From: Paramacrobiotus metropolitanus
Taxonomy: Eukaryota; Tardigrada; Eutardigrada; Parachela; Macrobiotidae
Reading direction: 5' to 3'
Assembly: GCF_019649055.1 (NCBI RefSeq)
Contig: NW_026570259.1
Span: 434,001-498,000, forward strand
Length of the DNA stretch: 64,000 nucleotides
How positions within the stretch are numbered: position 1 is the stretch's first letter; every line of letters starts with the position of its first letter. The position numbers and the translations under genes were made by a program. This document shows positions 35,738 through 44,892 of this stretch, piece by piece. The notes below the pieces were generated by a model that saw only the letters and a program-made list of their open reading frames with translations, was not told where the DNA came from and ran no database searches.

Positions 35738-36514
35738 GTGATGTCGGGTCCGATTACTCCACCAATCTCGCCAACTCATCTTGGACATCCCAGACAACAG
35801 AATCTCTGGATGGACCCGAACGCAACGACCCACTTAATGAACCGGCTGAACCAGCATAGAAGTCAGGTCGGAGGACAGAGCCAACAAGTGCCTGTTCCGA
35901 CGACGACCACACAGGTCGTAACGTCGATGCCTCGACCCTTTACGGTCGTCCCACAAATTAACACCAACGGGAGAACCGAAGTGGAACTGCGCCAGCAAGC
36001 GACATGCTCGTTCTCGTGCTCACATAGAGACGATTAGCCAAGCACTGTCTCAGACTTCCCAAATAGATCCAAACCACACCTAACACCGGGTGATCTTATT
36101 AGGCCAACTGTCGTACTAAGAGACTCGTCTGAACGACGCCAACACCAAGCTTTACGCGAAGGAACAGAAATCTCTCCAGATCTGCCAGCAGGCAGTAGCC
36201 CAACAGATAGCCCAAAGACTTGGAGAAGACACTGGCTTCTCGGCTACGACCATACAGATCGCAACGCCGACGACTCAGCCAACTCCATCGACCTCGGCAG
36301 GCCAACAGACGTTTAACCGAGTACCGTCAGTGGAGATCGGAAAATTACGGATCCAGAAGGAAGAGGCCATAAAACAAGCAGTGAAACTCAGAATGAGTTA
36401 CTCACAGATCCCCCACACAGCGGAGAACTACACCGCCGAGATGGGAAGGATATGCCGACAAGAGCAACGTCATATCGACTCGGCCGCCGACCTGGAAAAT
36501 AGAATACGAGCACA
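35738..36514 (+). pseudogene. Degenerate ORF interrupted by the Polinton, left part
   Basis: A Pro/Thr/Gln-rich open frame starts near 35740 (SGPITPPISPTHLGH), breaks by frameshift near 36000, and resumes as a helical frame (KLYAKEQKSLQICQQAVAQQ; then RIQKEEAIKQAVKLRMSYSQ) up to RIRAQ at the insertion point. The same frame continues at 57558 on the far side. It is intronless, which suggests a retroelement ORF1 or gag-like protein. Family not recognised. Confidence 0.55.
36509..36514. repeat. Target site duplication, left copy (AGCACA)
   Basis: AGCACA directly abuts the left terminal inverted repeat and is repeated at 57552-57557. Six bp is the duplication length of Polinton/Maverick elements. 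Confidence 0.95.
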
Positions 36515-36664
36515 AGCAGCACTCAGGACCCGTAGCCAATAGAAAACGCCCATCCTACGCAGGACTGTAGCCCATATAATTGGGAAAATGTCTATGGGTG
36601 CAGTCCTGCGTAGGGTGGGATACGGTGTGCGGATTGCGTAACAGCGTGCGGGTGGCAGTTAGCA
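36515..36664 (+). repeat. Left terminal inverted repeat
   Basis: 150 bp, starts AGCAGCACTCAGGACCC. It differs from the right copy at one base (TGTCTATGG here, TGTGTATGG in the complement of the right copy). It contains an internal hairpin, arms 36550-36567 and 36601-36618. Confidence 0.95.
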
Positions 36665-37015
36665 CAGACTACCGCAATAAATAATAAAAAATTAAAAAAT
36701 AAATACTGACCGCATTCAGCGAGCTCTCCACTTGTTGATTTGTACGAGTTCTTCACTTTGTATTTTAATGTTCACGTGTTTTTTCCTACCATTTTCCAGT
36801 ATTTTGATAACTGTTGATACCGTATTTGTGTCTTCCATCGGAATCAAACACAAGTCTTACTCTGGACTTCGAAAATTATTCAGCAACAAGTTGGTGCCGT
36901 ATGCCTGCTGTTTTTTCGGATTGTTTGCCTACGGAAGTTATTGTGATCTCTTCGGTGGGATTCTGCACATTGTGTGAGGTAAGCCAGCAATCCCTTAGTA
37001 TTTTTTTAAATAGGG

Positions 37016-37568
37016 ATGCAGGATAATGCCGTGCCAGTGCGAGAGGACGGATTTCAGCTGCTGAAAAAAGGAGCTGCTGTTCACTGAGGAGTGCAGTGCA
37101 GTTTGTTGGTTGTGTTCGCAATTTGTATTGGGGCAGCGTTGTATCGTCTCATAGGCTGTGCAGGACTCATCTTGCTGGTTTTAATTTTATATTTCTTCTT
37201 CTGTTTACAGAAGCCATCTTTCGGAAGAAGGAATAGGCCGTGAGCGTCCATTACACAGGTAAGGAATTTCGCATTTTCTGAAATACGGCGTAAACAGTTC
37301 ACCCGTCTGTAGACCACTGTCTTTTGGCTGTTACGTACAGGGAACTGCTCTCCACAGCTAAATATATTCTTACGTAGAGTGATCTCATGGATTAGTTTTG
37401 TTTTTCTCTGATATTTTCTTTCTTATTACATTAAATAATAAATCTTAAAATCCCACTACAAATTTTTCGTAATTTAGGCACACTAAAAGACGGGGCGAAA
37501 TTTGATTCCTTACGCTATCGTGAGAAGCCGTTCTTCTTCAACTTTTCACCTGCGGAAATCGTAACCAG
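37016..37568 (+). pseudogene. FKBP-type prolyl isomerase remnant (cargo gene)
   Basis: An exon starting at 37016 (MQDNAVPVREDGFQLLKKG) follows a clean acceptor (TTTAAATAG), with an untranslated exon upstream ending near 36978. A second exon (about 37211-37258) ends AVSVHYTG and a third (37478-37568) continues TLKDGAKFDSLRYREKPFFF. Together these match the FKBP signature around the active-site Tyr and Asp (VHYTG...KFDS). An in-frame TAG at 37234-37236 lies directly before AVSVHYTG, unless a 22-nt microexon starting at 37237 is used. The rest of the FKBP fold is not recognisable downstream. FKBPs isomerise prolyl bonds; some nuclear ones are histone chaperones. I do not know FKBPs as Polinton cargo. 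Confidence 0.55.
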
Positions 37569-37768
37569 GTTTGTGCTGACAAGCTGACTAACGCGGTGCA
37601 TGCTGTCAATTTTCTGTTCTTGTATTAGCTCTGTGCACATTAACACAGAAAGTTAAGGTATGGTTAGTTTCGTAATTACATGAAAGCCTGGCCGCCGTGC
37701 GGCATCTTTCATCTTGTTCCTTTGCGCTAACCGTTTGCTGTGCAGAGGGTTGAGTTTTTTTTCTTCAG

Positions 37769-39265
37769 AATCATGCGTATAAGAGTCGGAATCCATGGCA
37801 CGAACCGCAGCAACTTTGTGCTTACCGTGGGATTTATAATACGGTAATGAGAAACAGAATTTGTGATCACTTCTTATTTTGATTTTTTATTTTCATCGTG
37901 AATGTGTTTCCTTTTCAGTTAACTAGTATCCGAAAACTGATTTCCGATAGAGTCGGCTTTCAGATCGAAGCCATTGAGTTCGATGGTAAATACAAGGGAG
38001 AAAATAAACTTGCACTTATTTTACACTGTCGGTGTGTTATATTTATAGGGCAAACTTACACAAACAACACTCCGGAGAAGGAGGTAATGGACACATCACT
38101 GGCTGAAGACATGCTTGTTGTTGCCTTCAGAACTGCACCGCAACCACCCCCGCGACTTGCCAGCCCCGTTTTGTCCGAAGAGTCTGACAGCGAGCCAGTG
38201 TTGTCCGTTAACGAGAAACCAACCGATGACGTGGCTGACAGCACTGACCGAAACAAAAGTTCCGAACCCGTTCCGGAGGTGCCGGAAGCGGAACGCTGCT
38301 GCGGCCAATCAGCAGGGGTCGGATGCGGAAGGGATGAGTGCTACTGCGACCAGTCAGCAGGTGTCGGGAACCGAACCGGAGAGCACCGCCGCGGTGAACA
38401 CCGTTTTGGCCAGTCAGGAGAGGTCGGAAGCGGAAGGGTCTAACGATGCTTCGGCCAGTCCGCAGGGATCGGAAACGGTACCAGCGAGCACCGCCACGGT
38501 CGAGCGCGTAAATCAACCACCGCCGCCAGCCAGTTCAGCTCTGCCGGTGTCTGCCCCAAAACGTCCGCCGTACAAAATCATTGTGCAGCCGCCCCGAGCC
38601 CGACCACCGTCTTCGCGTCAAAGCTCACCGCCGGGATCGGTATCGGTCAGTATACAACGTTCGCCGCGGGGTTCGGGCTCTGGTCTTGCGTCTTCTCCGC
38701 AGGGCTCGGTCGCTAGCCGCACGCGCGGTGCCCAAGTGGCTTCGACCAGCAGCGACCGTCAACCGCGGTATTTGGACATTTGCTTACCAAAGCACGGATA
38801 GGTCCTACTGTTGCTGTTTTGTTTTGCAGACCCACCGTGGCGGCTCCTGGCAGCTCAGCATCCAGGCCGGGGTCTGGACGCCGCGTGACCTCGCCGGTGT
38901 GGAACAAGGCTTACTCCCCGCCCCGGCGTCGAGCTCCCAAGCGGTGCAACGCAAAGGCACCTACAGCCACCCGGACCACCCGTAAGGTCAATAAGCGAGC
39001 CCCCAAACAACGGAAGCGCGCGAGTGACCGTGCCGCTGGTTCCGCCGAAACTGCACGCGCTTCTTACGGCGACCATCGCATTAGGAGGGTGACCACGATC
39101 GAAATCGATGGCAAAACGTGGCCAGTGTTCGAGTGGATCCACACAATTGGGGAGTGGAAACACTACAATGGTAGCCAGGCGTTCTTCGCTCCAACGAAAT
39201 TTCATCTGGTGGATAGTCGCGATGTAGGAAATGGATACACCGAGGTAATTGTAACTCTCGCTTAA
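37769..39265 (+). CDS. Acidic-then-basic low-complexity protein, frame broken near 38,290
   Basis: Exons at 37769-37843 and from 37919 lead into an acidic Ser/Glu/Asp stretch (LSEESDSEPVLSVNEK). Near 38,290 the coding pattern moves to another frame (NAAAANQQGSDAEG, then Pro/Ser/Arg-rich), consistent with a 1-nt indel. A spliced intron (38769-38829) joins the basic C-terminal part (RRRAPKRCNAKAP; KVNKRAPKQRKRA), which ends with an ordered segment (IDGKTWPVFEWIHTIGEWK) and stop at 39263-39265. A nucleic-acid-binding role, as for virion core proteins, is plausible from composition only. It may be the C-terminal half of the FKBP-like gene product. Confidence 0.45.
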
Positions 39266-39302
39266 AATACTGTTTAACAACACTGGCAGGAAATCCACAT
39301 CG

Positions 39303-39355
39303 GAACCCCCACAGAAACCTCCACTGGAACCCCCACTGGAACCCCCACTAGAGAC
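39303..39355 (+). repeat. CCCCCAC motif cluster 1
   Basis: GAACCCCCAC occurs three times, with a CCTCCAC variant, in 53 bp. It lies downstream of a stop codon and upstream of the next ORF. Related pairs occur at four other sites in the element. Confidence 0.8.
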
Positions 39356-39423
39356 ATCTTTGCACCACCGCAGACGTTGTTGTTTTGTAAGCGTCTACTT
39401 CTGTTTTCCAGGTCGCCGAAATT

Positions 39424-39975
39424 ATGGAGGATCTGCAGAAACGCGTGGCCCACAACGGATCTCGCTACTTCCAATGTCCGTTTTGCTTCATTATCTTTGG
39501 GGCAATGGGGCGGCCGGATGTAGTCTACCGCCACATTCATGGAGCGAAGGGTAAAAAGGGAATGAACTTTCCCTGCCCAAAGTGGCGCGAAAGGGACCGG
39601 CGTCGGGACTATCTTTTGGGACAGTTTCCCATCAGCCTGAAGCTCCGTTTCTGGTACAAGGATGCCCAGATGAACTTCTGCAACCCTGGATCGCGCACGT
39701 GGCCGAAATCGGCAGCCTCGTGGTTTATATGGCTGCGCCCTGAAGACGTGGAGGAGGCTAATGTGTAGCGCACCCTGAAACACCTGCCTCTTTATGAACA
39801 GCCTGGAGTTGTAGCGCCGGGTCCCTCTGCCAGCAACGAGGATGTGCAGGTGCTGGATGCAGACTCCGATGAGGAGGATGATGATGACGACGACGAAGAC
39901 GAAGAAGAGGATGATGACGACGTGGAGTACTTCGACGGTTCAGAAGCGGAAGAAGATTTTGATGAAGCGATGTAG
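39424..39975 (+). pseudogene. C2H2-type zinc-finger protein with acidic tail, split by TAG
   Basis: From ATG 39424 the frame gives a Cys2-His2-like unit (FQCPFCFIIFG...VVYRHIHG), then a Trp/Arg-rich part (FPCPKWRERDRRRDYLLG; RTWPKSAASWFIWLRP). It stops at TAG 39766-39768. The same frame continues without break to 39975, encoding a tail of about 30 acidic residues (SDEEDDDDDDDEDEEEDDDD). Either the TAG is a nonsense mutation or it is read through. The architecture suggests a nuclear regulator. An acceptor-like CTTCTGTTTTCCAG lies just upstream, so the start could be spliced. Confidence 0.55.
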
Positions 39976-40520
39976 CTATTTTTTTTCTCGTTGTTTGTCC
40001 ACTGTTGTGTGACTGCCGTTTTTATTTGCGAAAACGAATGTATGATTTTATCTTACGTTTTCTGATAGATGTTCCTTTGTTTCTCGTTTGATGTAAGATT
40101 TATTTTTGATCGACAACTGCACTATTTTTTTTTGTACTTGTACTGAATTTACTTCTGGATGAATCAAATAATTTTCTGATGGGAAAATCAATATCAAACG
40201 CTGAAAAAAGTCCCAAAAACTATACTGATTTATTAGAAATACAAAGATAACGCGTTATTACCTACAAAAGGCATTGTGTACTGTGTCCCGCGTTTTTTGC
40301 CGTAATTGCGCCCGTTACTCTTGTGACGTAGGAACACAAAGAGCAACTTTATTACGTGGGTGGTACCGGCAGTACTTTGTTCCCACCAGTAAGAATCGTG
40401 AGAACAACGGGCTCGTTTTGCATACGAGGATTCAATTGGCCCTGCATCCGACAGTTAGAGCGCTCTTCAGTTCTTAATTTTAAACTTTGAGACAGCAGAA
40501 TTTTCCTTTTAAATTCAGCT

Positions 40521-41775
40521 ATGGAGTTTGACTGGCTGGATTCTCTCGATTTGTCAGAGTTTATGCTAGGTTCTCCCTTCACACATCCTGTAGCTAGCCA
40601 GGAGCCTGCTAAACCGTACAAACATGTTGCTCATGATCTCGCAAGCATTCTAGCGGATTTAGGATCTCCTGATGTGCCTGCGGTTGAAATTCCTGTTTTG
40701 GAAGAATTGCCGGAGTTTTTCGAAGTAGTGCAAAGCGGTTACGCTGCCCCTGCTGAAGAGGCTTCCAGTGGTATTCCTGCTGAAGGATGGGCTCAGCCGT
40801 ATTCCATACTGTTGCCTAATGAGTTCGTGGCAAACGCGGCACCTGTTGCTGCTCTTCCCAACAACGCTCAGCCAATGCAAGGTACAAATTGTTTTCAAAA
40901 ACATTTTTATGTTTTTTTTTTCAAATGATCCTTAATTTATTCGGAAGTTTTATTTATTTATTTTCTTCTGAATTTTCCTTTCTTAAATAATTGCAATTAA
41001 AATGTAACTTGACGCTTGTAGGTGGCGCAGTTACCAACACCATTTCGCACGGCGACACAACAGTACTGCATTTTATAAGAGACAGTCGTAATGAAGTGTA
41101 TGAACTACGCCTTGACACTTCAATCCAAAAGCCGGAGATGTCCAAAGACCAGTTTGCAGCATTCTTGGAGTATGCGCTTTCCTACCGAAGCCACCACGAC
41201 GCCAAGAATCCACTGGAAATCGATGTAGACCACAAACTGCCATCCCCGGTCGCTCGGGATTTAGGGCCAGACTTGCGCGGATTGTTCAGAACCTCACCGC
41301 GTGGCGTTCTTGTTCGTTTCGAGATTTCGGCTCGCTGTTTTCCCAGCATACGCTACTTTGTCCTGCAGCAGTTCAGGAATGCTCCGGCTGATCAGCAGCT
41401 GCTGTTGCTGGACTGTTTTGTGCCTTACAACGGTCGCATTGCGGGCAGTGAGTTATTTCAAGCACTTTTTGAATCATAATGCTAATTGTTTTTTTCTCCC
41501 TCGTAGAACTACCGTCGTCGTTTTGGGATCAGTACCTTGAAGAGCTTAATAATGAGGTGCAGCTTTACCTGCCTGATTTTATGGAAAAGAATACGAAGAA
41601 CGGGAAGAAGCCGCAGAAACAAATTAAAGAGCGCGTTCTTAAGGCGTTGCCGGATGGTTGTTACTACGCCTGGCTGTTTAAGCATGTAAACTTCTTGAAA
41701 GAGTTTGACCTCCAGCAGTTGTCTGATCTTAAAGAAACAGTATTGACTCAGTATTTGGATAGAATTAAGTTGTGA
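40521..41775 (+). CDS. Polinton cargo protein with acidic N-terminus, three exons
   Basis: Exons 40521-40881, 41022-41447 and 41507-41775 join in phase to about 351 residues. The N-terminus (MEFDWLDSLDLSEFMLG) alternates acidic and bulky hydrophobic residues like a transactivation domain. The middle is Pro/Ala-rich, and the C-terminal about 230 residues look folded (RGVLVRFEISARCF; YYAWLFKHVNFLKEF). The stop codon overlaps an AATAAA signal at 41776. I recognise no family. A transcription-activator role is a guess from the N-terminus and from the neighbouring TBP/PC4-type genes. The frame is intact. Confidence 0.65.
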
Positions 41776-41828
41776 ATAAAGCGAGACGGCTTTGTAGGGT
41801 GCAATTGTTTTATTTATTCAAGACATGG

Positions 41829-41857
41829 TTACCCCCACGGAAACCCCCACGGGTTCC
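41829..41857 (+). repeat. CCCCCAC motif pair 2
   Basis: ACCCCCACGGAAACCCCCAC, shortly after the polyadenylation signal of the preceding gene. Confidence 0.8.
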
Positions 41858-42016
41858 TATTTAAAAGCCAACTAAATTAACATCAAATAATCAAAAGTCT
41901 TTTATTGCTCTTGCTCCCGCTTCTCTCCTAAGGCGGGTGTACGAACGTGAACTAAAAATAAAAAAGCTGCAATTAGCAAAGCAGTAATATCCGCCAACGG
42001 ATAGCAACTACCTTCA

Positions 42017-42202
42017 TTAGGAGGTCGAATTCCGAAGTGTGTGATTCCAGTGATCTGTCAGCAGTACTTTTCCGAATGATTCCAACATGACGAAAAAAGT
42101 GAACATTGCAAATAAGAGGAAGTAGAAAACGGCAACAACGATTTTTTCCCACCGCCGCTCATGGCGGGTTAAATCGGGGAGCATTGCTTGTAGGTTGGAC
42201 AT
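42017..42202 (-). CDS. Small single-pass membrane protein
   Basis: 61 residues with a polar N-terminus (MSNLQAMLPDLTRHERRWEK), one membrane segment (VVAVFYFLLFAMFTFFVM) and two N-glycosylation sequons in the tail (NHT, NST). It is divergent from the first BIR gene and could share its promoter. A donor after the stop (42011) and an acceptor at 41955 suggest an intron in the 3' UTR, followed by a minus-strand AATAAA near 41900. Short membrane proteins of unknown role are common in adenovirus-like elements. Confidence 0.45.
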   Translation of the reverse strand: MSNLQAMLPDLTRHERRWEKIVVAVFYFLLFAMFTFFVMLESFGKVLLTDHWNHTLRNSTS

Positions 42203-42295
42203 TGTGAGCGATTCTTATTATTTGAATCAATAGCGTTTACTTAAATGTGAGCGGAGGTTTAAAAGTGCACATGAATGCCGTGTGAAAAATCTTCA

Positions 42296-42354
42296 AGTTG
42301 CATAGAAGCGACGTGTGCAAATCCACAAATTGCACAGGAGGATCGACTATAAAA
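42296..42354 (+). promoter_or_regulatory. Promoter of BIR gene: TTGCAT/TGCAAAT motifs and TATA box
   Basis: TTGCATAG, TGTGCAAATCC and TTGCACAGGAGG precede CTATAAAA (42347-42354), 38 bp upstream of the ATG at 42392. The TTGCA/TGCAA pieces resemble the module upstream of the polymerase and other genes. Confidence 0.55.
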
Positions 42355-42391
42355 CGGTCGATCACGGATAAACGGACTTCATTTTAGTGCA

Positions 42392-42703
42392 ATGGAGTCT
42401 TACGGTACGTCTGCTTTTAGCACAGTAGAAAATCGATTGATGACCTTTCCTGTCGACCAGTTGAATTCCCGTGTCAAACTCCCTCGTCGTCTAGCCGAAG
42501 CCGGATACATTTACGTGCCAGACCAGGGCTATTATCTCGTCAAGTGCTTCTGTTGTGGTCATCGGCTAACATTTGCCGAGTGGGGTGACGATGTTTGGAA
42601 GAAGCACGCCACAGGCAATCCAGACTGTCGCTACCTGCAGGCCCTGCGCCTAGCGTATGCAAATATCCATCGTCAACTGAACCAGTACTGGCAAGAGTAT
42701 TGA
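42392..42703 (+). CDS. Single-BIR inhibitor-of-apoptosis-like protein
   Basis: 103 residues holding one BIR zinc domain: RLMTFPVDQL, AEAGYIYVPDQGYYLVKCFC, CGHRLTFAEWGDD, then HATGNPDCRYL, giving the Cys-Cys-His-Cys zinc ligands. BIR proteins bind caspases or IAP partners and block cell death; adintovirus-like Polintons are known to carry such genes. No RING domain. It has its own TATA box. The next ORF starts 65 bp later behind an acceptor-like TTTGCAG, so spliced forms joining the two cannot be excluded. Confidence 0.8.
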   Translation: MESYGTSAFSTVENRLMTFPVDQLNSRVKLPRRLAEAGYIYVPDQGYYLVKCFCCGHRLTFAEWGDDVWKKHATGNPDCRYLQALRLAYANIHRQLNQYWQEY

Positions 42704-42767
42704 ACAATGTGCGTGATTTGGTTGCTGGTCTTGCTGCAGCATTATTTTATCTGTTTTAATTTGCAGT

Positions 42768-43391
42768 ATGGCCCCCTTCAACCCGCGGATGGCACATTAT
42801 CTTGCCCGCTTGAACAGTTTCAACCATGTGAAGCGATGGCAGTTCACTACGCAGACGAAGGAAGATATGGCGGCGGCCGGATTTTCTCATACTTGGTCCA
42901 ACCTCATCCATTGCTACTACTGCGGTTTGGGGCTGTGGAACTTGTTGCCCTATGAACAAGTGGACGTTCATCATGCCCGCTACCGTCCACAGTGTCCCGT
43001 GATTGTCAGCCGACTGGGTCTGGATGCCATCGCCGAGATTCAACGCCTCCAGGAGAGGGTTAATGAAGCCCACTGCTGCGTTGAAGAGTTATGGGATCGT
43101 CGAGGGCCAAGCAATGGCAACATATGTTACTGCTGCGAGGAAGACGAACTGGGACCTCTTAAAGATATGAAAACCTTCGAGAACCGCTTGGCGTCCTTCC
43201 CTGTCAGCTGGAAATCCCGGGTCGTCCATCCAGTGCGACTGGCTGCCGCTGGATTCCAGTGGACTGGAGGGAATACTGCTGAATGCGTGTATTGCGGTCT
43301 GGTGGTGGACAAGTGGAAGAAAGGCGACGATCCCGAGGAAGTACATCGTTCTTTAAATCCTGAGTGTAAAAGTCTGTGTTGTATGTATTAA
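42768..43391 (+). CDS. Double-BIR inhibitor-of-apoptosis-like protein
   Basis: 207 residues with two BIR domains. The first (about 10-75) has AAAGFSHTWSNLIHCYYCGL, then HHARYRPQCPVI. The second (about 135-205) has NRLASFPVSWKSR, LAAAGFQWTGGNTAECVYCG, then HRSLNPECKSL. A Cys-rich linker (CYCCEEDEL) separates them. No RING or CARD is present. Together with the preceding ORF the element encodes three BIR domains, an arrangement like a cellular multi-BIR IAP split into two genes. Role inferred: suppression of host cell death. Confidence 0.8.
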   Translation: MAPFNPRMAHYLARLNSFNHVKRWQFTTQTKEDMAAAGFSHTWSNLIHCYYCGLGLWNLLPYEQVDVHHARYRPQCPVIVSRLGLDAIAEIQRLQERVNEAHCCVEELWDRRGPSNGNICYCCEEDELGPLKDMKTFENRLASFPVSWKSRVVHPVRLAAAGFQWTGGNTAECVYCGLVVDKWKKGDDPEEVHRSLNPECKSLCCMY

Positions 43392-43428
43392 AGCGGTTTC
43401 TTAATTTCTAATCTTTGTTGTCGTCATC

Positions 43429-44109
43429 ATGTGTAGCCCACTAAAGGAATATCCGCGCTTTCAAGCGCCTTTCGGTATGTGTGTTTGTGGACCGACAATG
43501 TCGGGTAAAACGCAATTTGTACTATCTTTGATTAAAAACCGCGCGCAGATGATCTGTCCGTCTCCTGATCGAGTAGTGTACTGTTACGGTGAATGGCAAA
43601 AAGCATTCGGTGAACTGGAAGAATCTGTTGAGTTTATCAAGGGCATTAATGCAATTTTTGAAACAGAAGATTTCTTTGATCCTGACCAGCATACCTTGTT
43701 AATTATTGACGATCTAGCTGGTGATATCTGCAAAGACGCGCGATGTTCGAATTTGTTTACGCGCGGAATCCATCATAAAAATGTTTCTGTTATCCTGCTA
43801 TTACAGAACCTTTATAAGCAAGGAAAATCTATGCGAGATATAACGCTGAACTCGCAGTATCTTGTTTTATTCAAGAACGTCCGTGATATCAATCAAATTA
43901 AACTGCTTGCTCGTCAAACCGGACTGAATCAGCTGATCGATGCGTACCGCAAAGTCACCGCGGAACCGTACGAGCCACTAATAATTGATATGCGATCGAC
44001 GTGCCCGGACTATTTAAGAGTGAGATCACACACACTTCCCAAACAGTCGATGCGGATTTTTGTGAAAGCCAATTCTAATGATATACCGAAGCCATGTCGG
44101 AACGTGTAG
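43429..44109 (+). CDS. A32-like (FtsK/HerA) DNA packaging ATPase
   Basis: 226 residues. Walker A is GPTMSGKT (about 22-29), Walker B is LLIIDD (about 88-93), and a polar motif ends a strand at VILLLQN (about 116-122). This is the genome-packaging ATPase of the adeno-PRD1-like virus lineage, which pumps DNA into capsids. Length and motif spacing are as usual for Polintons and the frame is intact. It opens a tight block of plus-strand virion genes; the next ORF overlaps it by 16 bp. Confidence 0.92.
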   Translation: MCSPLKEYPRFQAPFGMCVCGPTMSGKTQFVLSLIKNRAQMICPSPDRVVYCYGEWQKAFGELEESVEFIKGINAIFETEDFFDPDQHTLLIIDDLAGDICKDARCSNLFTRGIHHKNVSVILLLQNLYKQGKSMRDITLNSQYLVLFKNVRDINQIKLLARQTGLNQLIDAYRKVTAEPYEPLIIDMRSTCPDYLRVRSHTLPKQSMRIFVKANSNDIPKPCRNV

Positions 44110-44420
44110 AAGCTCTTGCCCCTTTTGTGATCACTTTGAAACACCTAAAGCCGAAACAGCGTCGCGTCTTGATGGGATTTGCTAATAAACCGCAGTTGAA
44201 GGCTTTGGAAGAAATAGCGGCCAACATCATCAAGAATACCGTCAGTTTATCACCTTCCGATCTGAACAAGTGCAAACGCCACCGCAAAGCATTAAAGCTG
44301 TTAGCTTTGCGAAGATATCCTATGAAAGCCAAGAAGCGGATTTTACAACAAGGTGGATTTTTGGGTGCTATCTTGCCTGTTATTGCCGGTGTGCTTACAT
44401 CGTTGATTGGTAATGGATGA
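44094..44420 (+). CDS. Small basic Polinton protein with hydrophobic C-terminus
   Basis: 108 residues: a helical basic region (LKPKQRRVLMGFANKPQLKA; DLNKCKRHRKALKLLALRR), then KKRILQQGGF and a hydrophobic tail (LGAILPVIAGVLTSLIG). Proteins of this layout sit at this position in many Polintons and adintoviruses. A virion core or membrane-active role like adenovirus minor proteins is inferred. Confidence 0.7.
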   Translation: MSERVEALAPFVITLKHLKPKQRRVLMGFANKPQLKALEEIAANIIKNTVSLSPSDLNKCKRHRKALKLLALRRYPMKAKKRILQQGGFLGAILPVIAGVLTSLIGNG

Positions 44421-44817
44421 ATATTTTATTGTTCCTCGCCGCGTCATGGAGGAGCGACTACATGAAAAGATCCAAATCAATCGAGAGCCTCCCGAAGCCA
44501 AAGCTGTCGTCTCACTAGACAACTTAGTTGCCGAAACCTTGCAACGCAAAGATATAAGCGAATATGAGAAAGCCAGTCAACTTTCCAGTATCTTAGAACG
44601 CTTCCTGGCTTTGAAGCAAAAAGCCATGCCCGATGAAAATCTCGTGGAACCTCCCAAATACGTCCCTCCTACTCCGCCTATAACCAAAAAGCCCCGCCCT
44701 AGTCGCCCCAAAGAGAAAGCGGATGAAGCACCCGTTCCTGTGCCCCGCTTACGATCACACAAACACCAAACGGGACACGGCATGAAACGCAAAATTAGTT
44801 GGATCACACTGTCGTAA
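44413..44817 (+). CDS. Conserved Polinton protein, function unknown
   Basis: 134 residues from ATG 44413. It starts MDEYFIVPRRVMEERL, continues helical, then a Pro/Lys-rich disordered tail (PPTPPITKKPRPSRPKEK) ending basic. Similar proteins with an N-terminal VPR...ME motif lie between the packaging ATPase and capsid genes in Polintons. A structural or scaffolding role is possible. It overlaps the preceding ORF. Confidence 0.6.
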   Translation: MDEYFIVPRRVMEERLHEKIQINREPPEAKAVVSLDNLVAETLQRKDISEYEKASQLSSILERFLALKQKAMPDENLVEPPKYVPPTPPITKKPRPSRPKEKADEAPVPVPRLRSHKHQTGHGMKRKISWITLS

Positions 44818-44892
44818 TGTCTGGATTTTTACCATCTGTGATTCGATTGTGCCGATTTTTTAAGCTTAACTGTGTCTCCAATTGCTGCAACG

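Noticed and set aside
37898-38443. Start codon at 37898 for the acidic protein
   Set aside because: The codon is GTG upstream of a clear splice acceptor (CCTTTTCAG), so the segment is an internal exon.
44872-44892. Integrase start at 44872
   Set aside because: That codon is GTG; the first ATG in frame is 44893.
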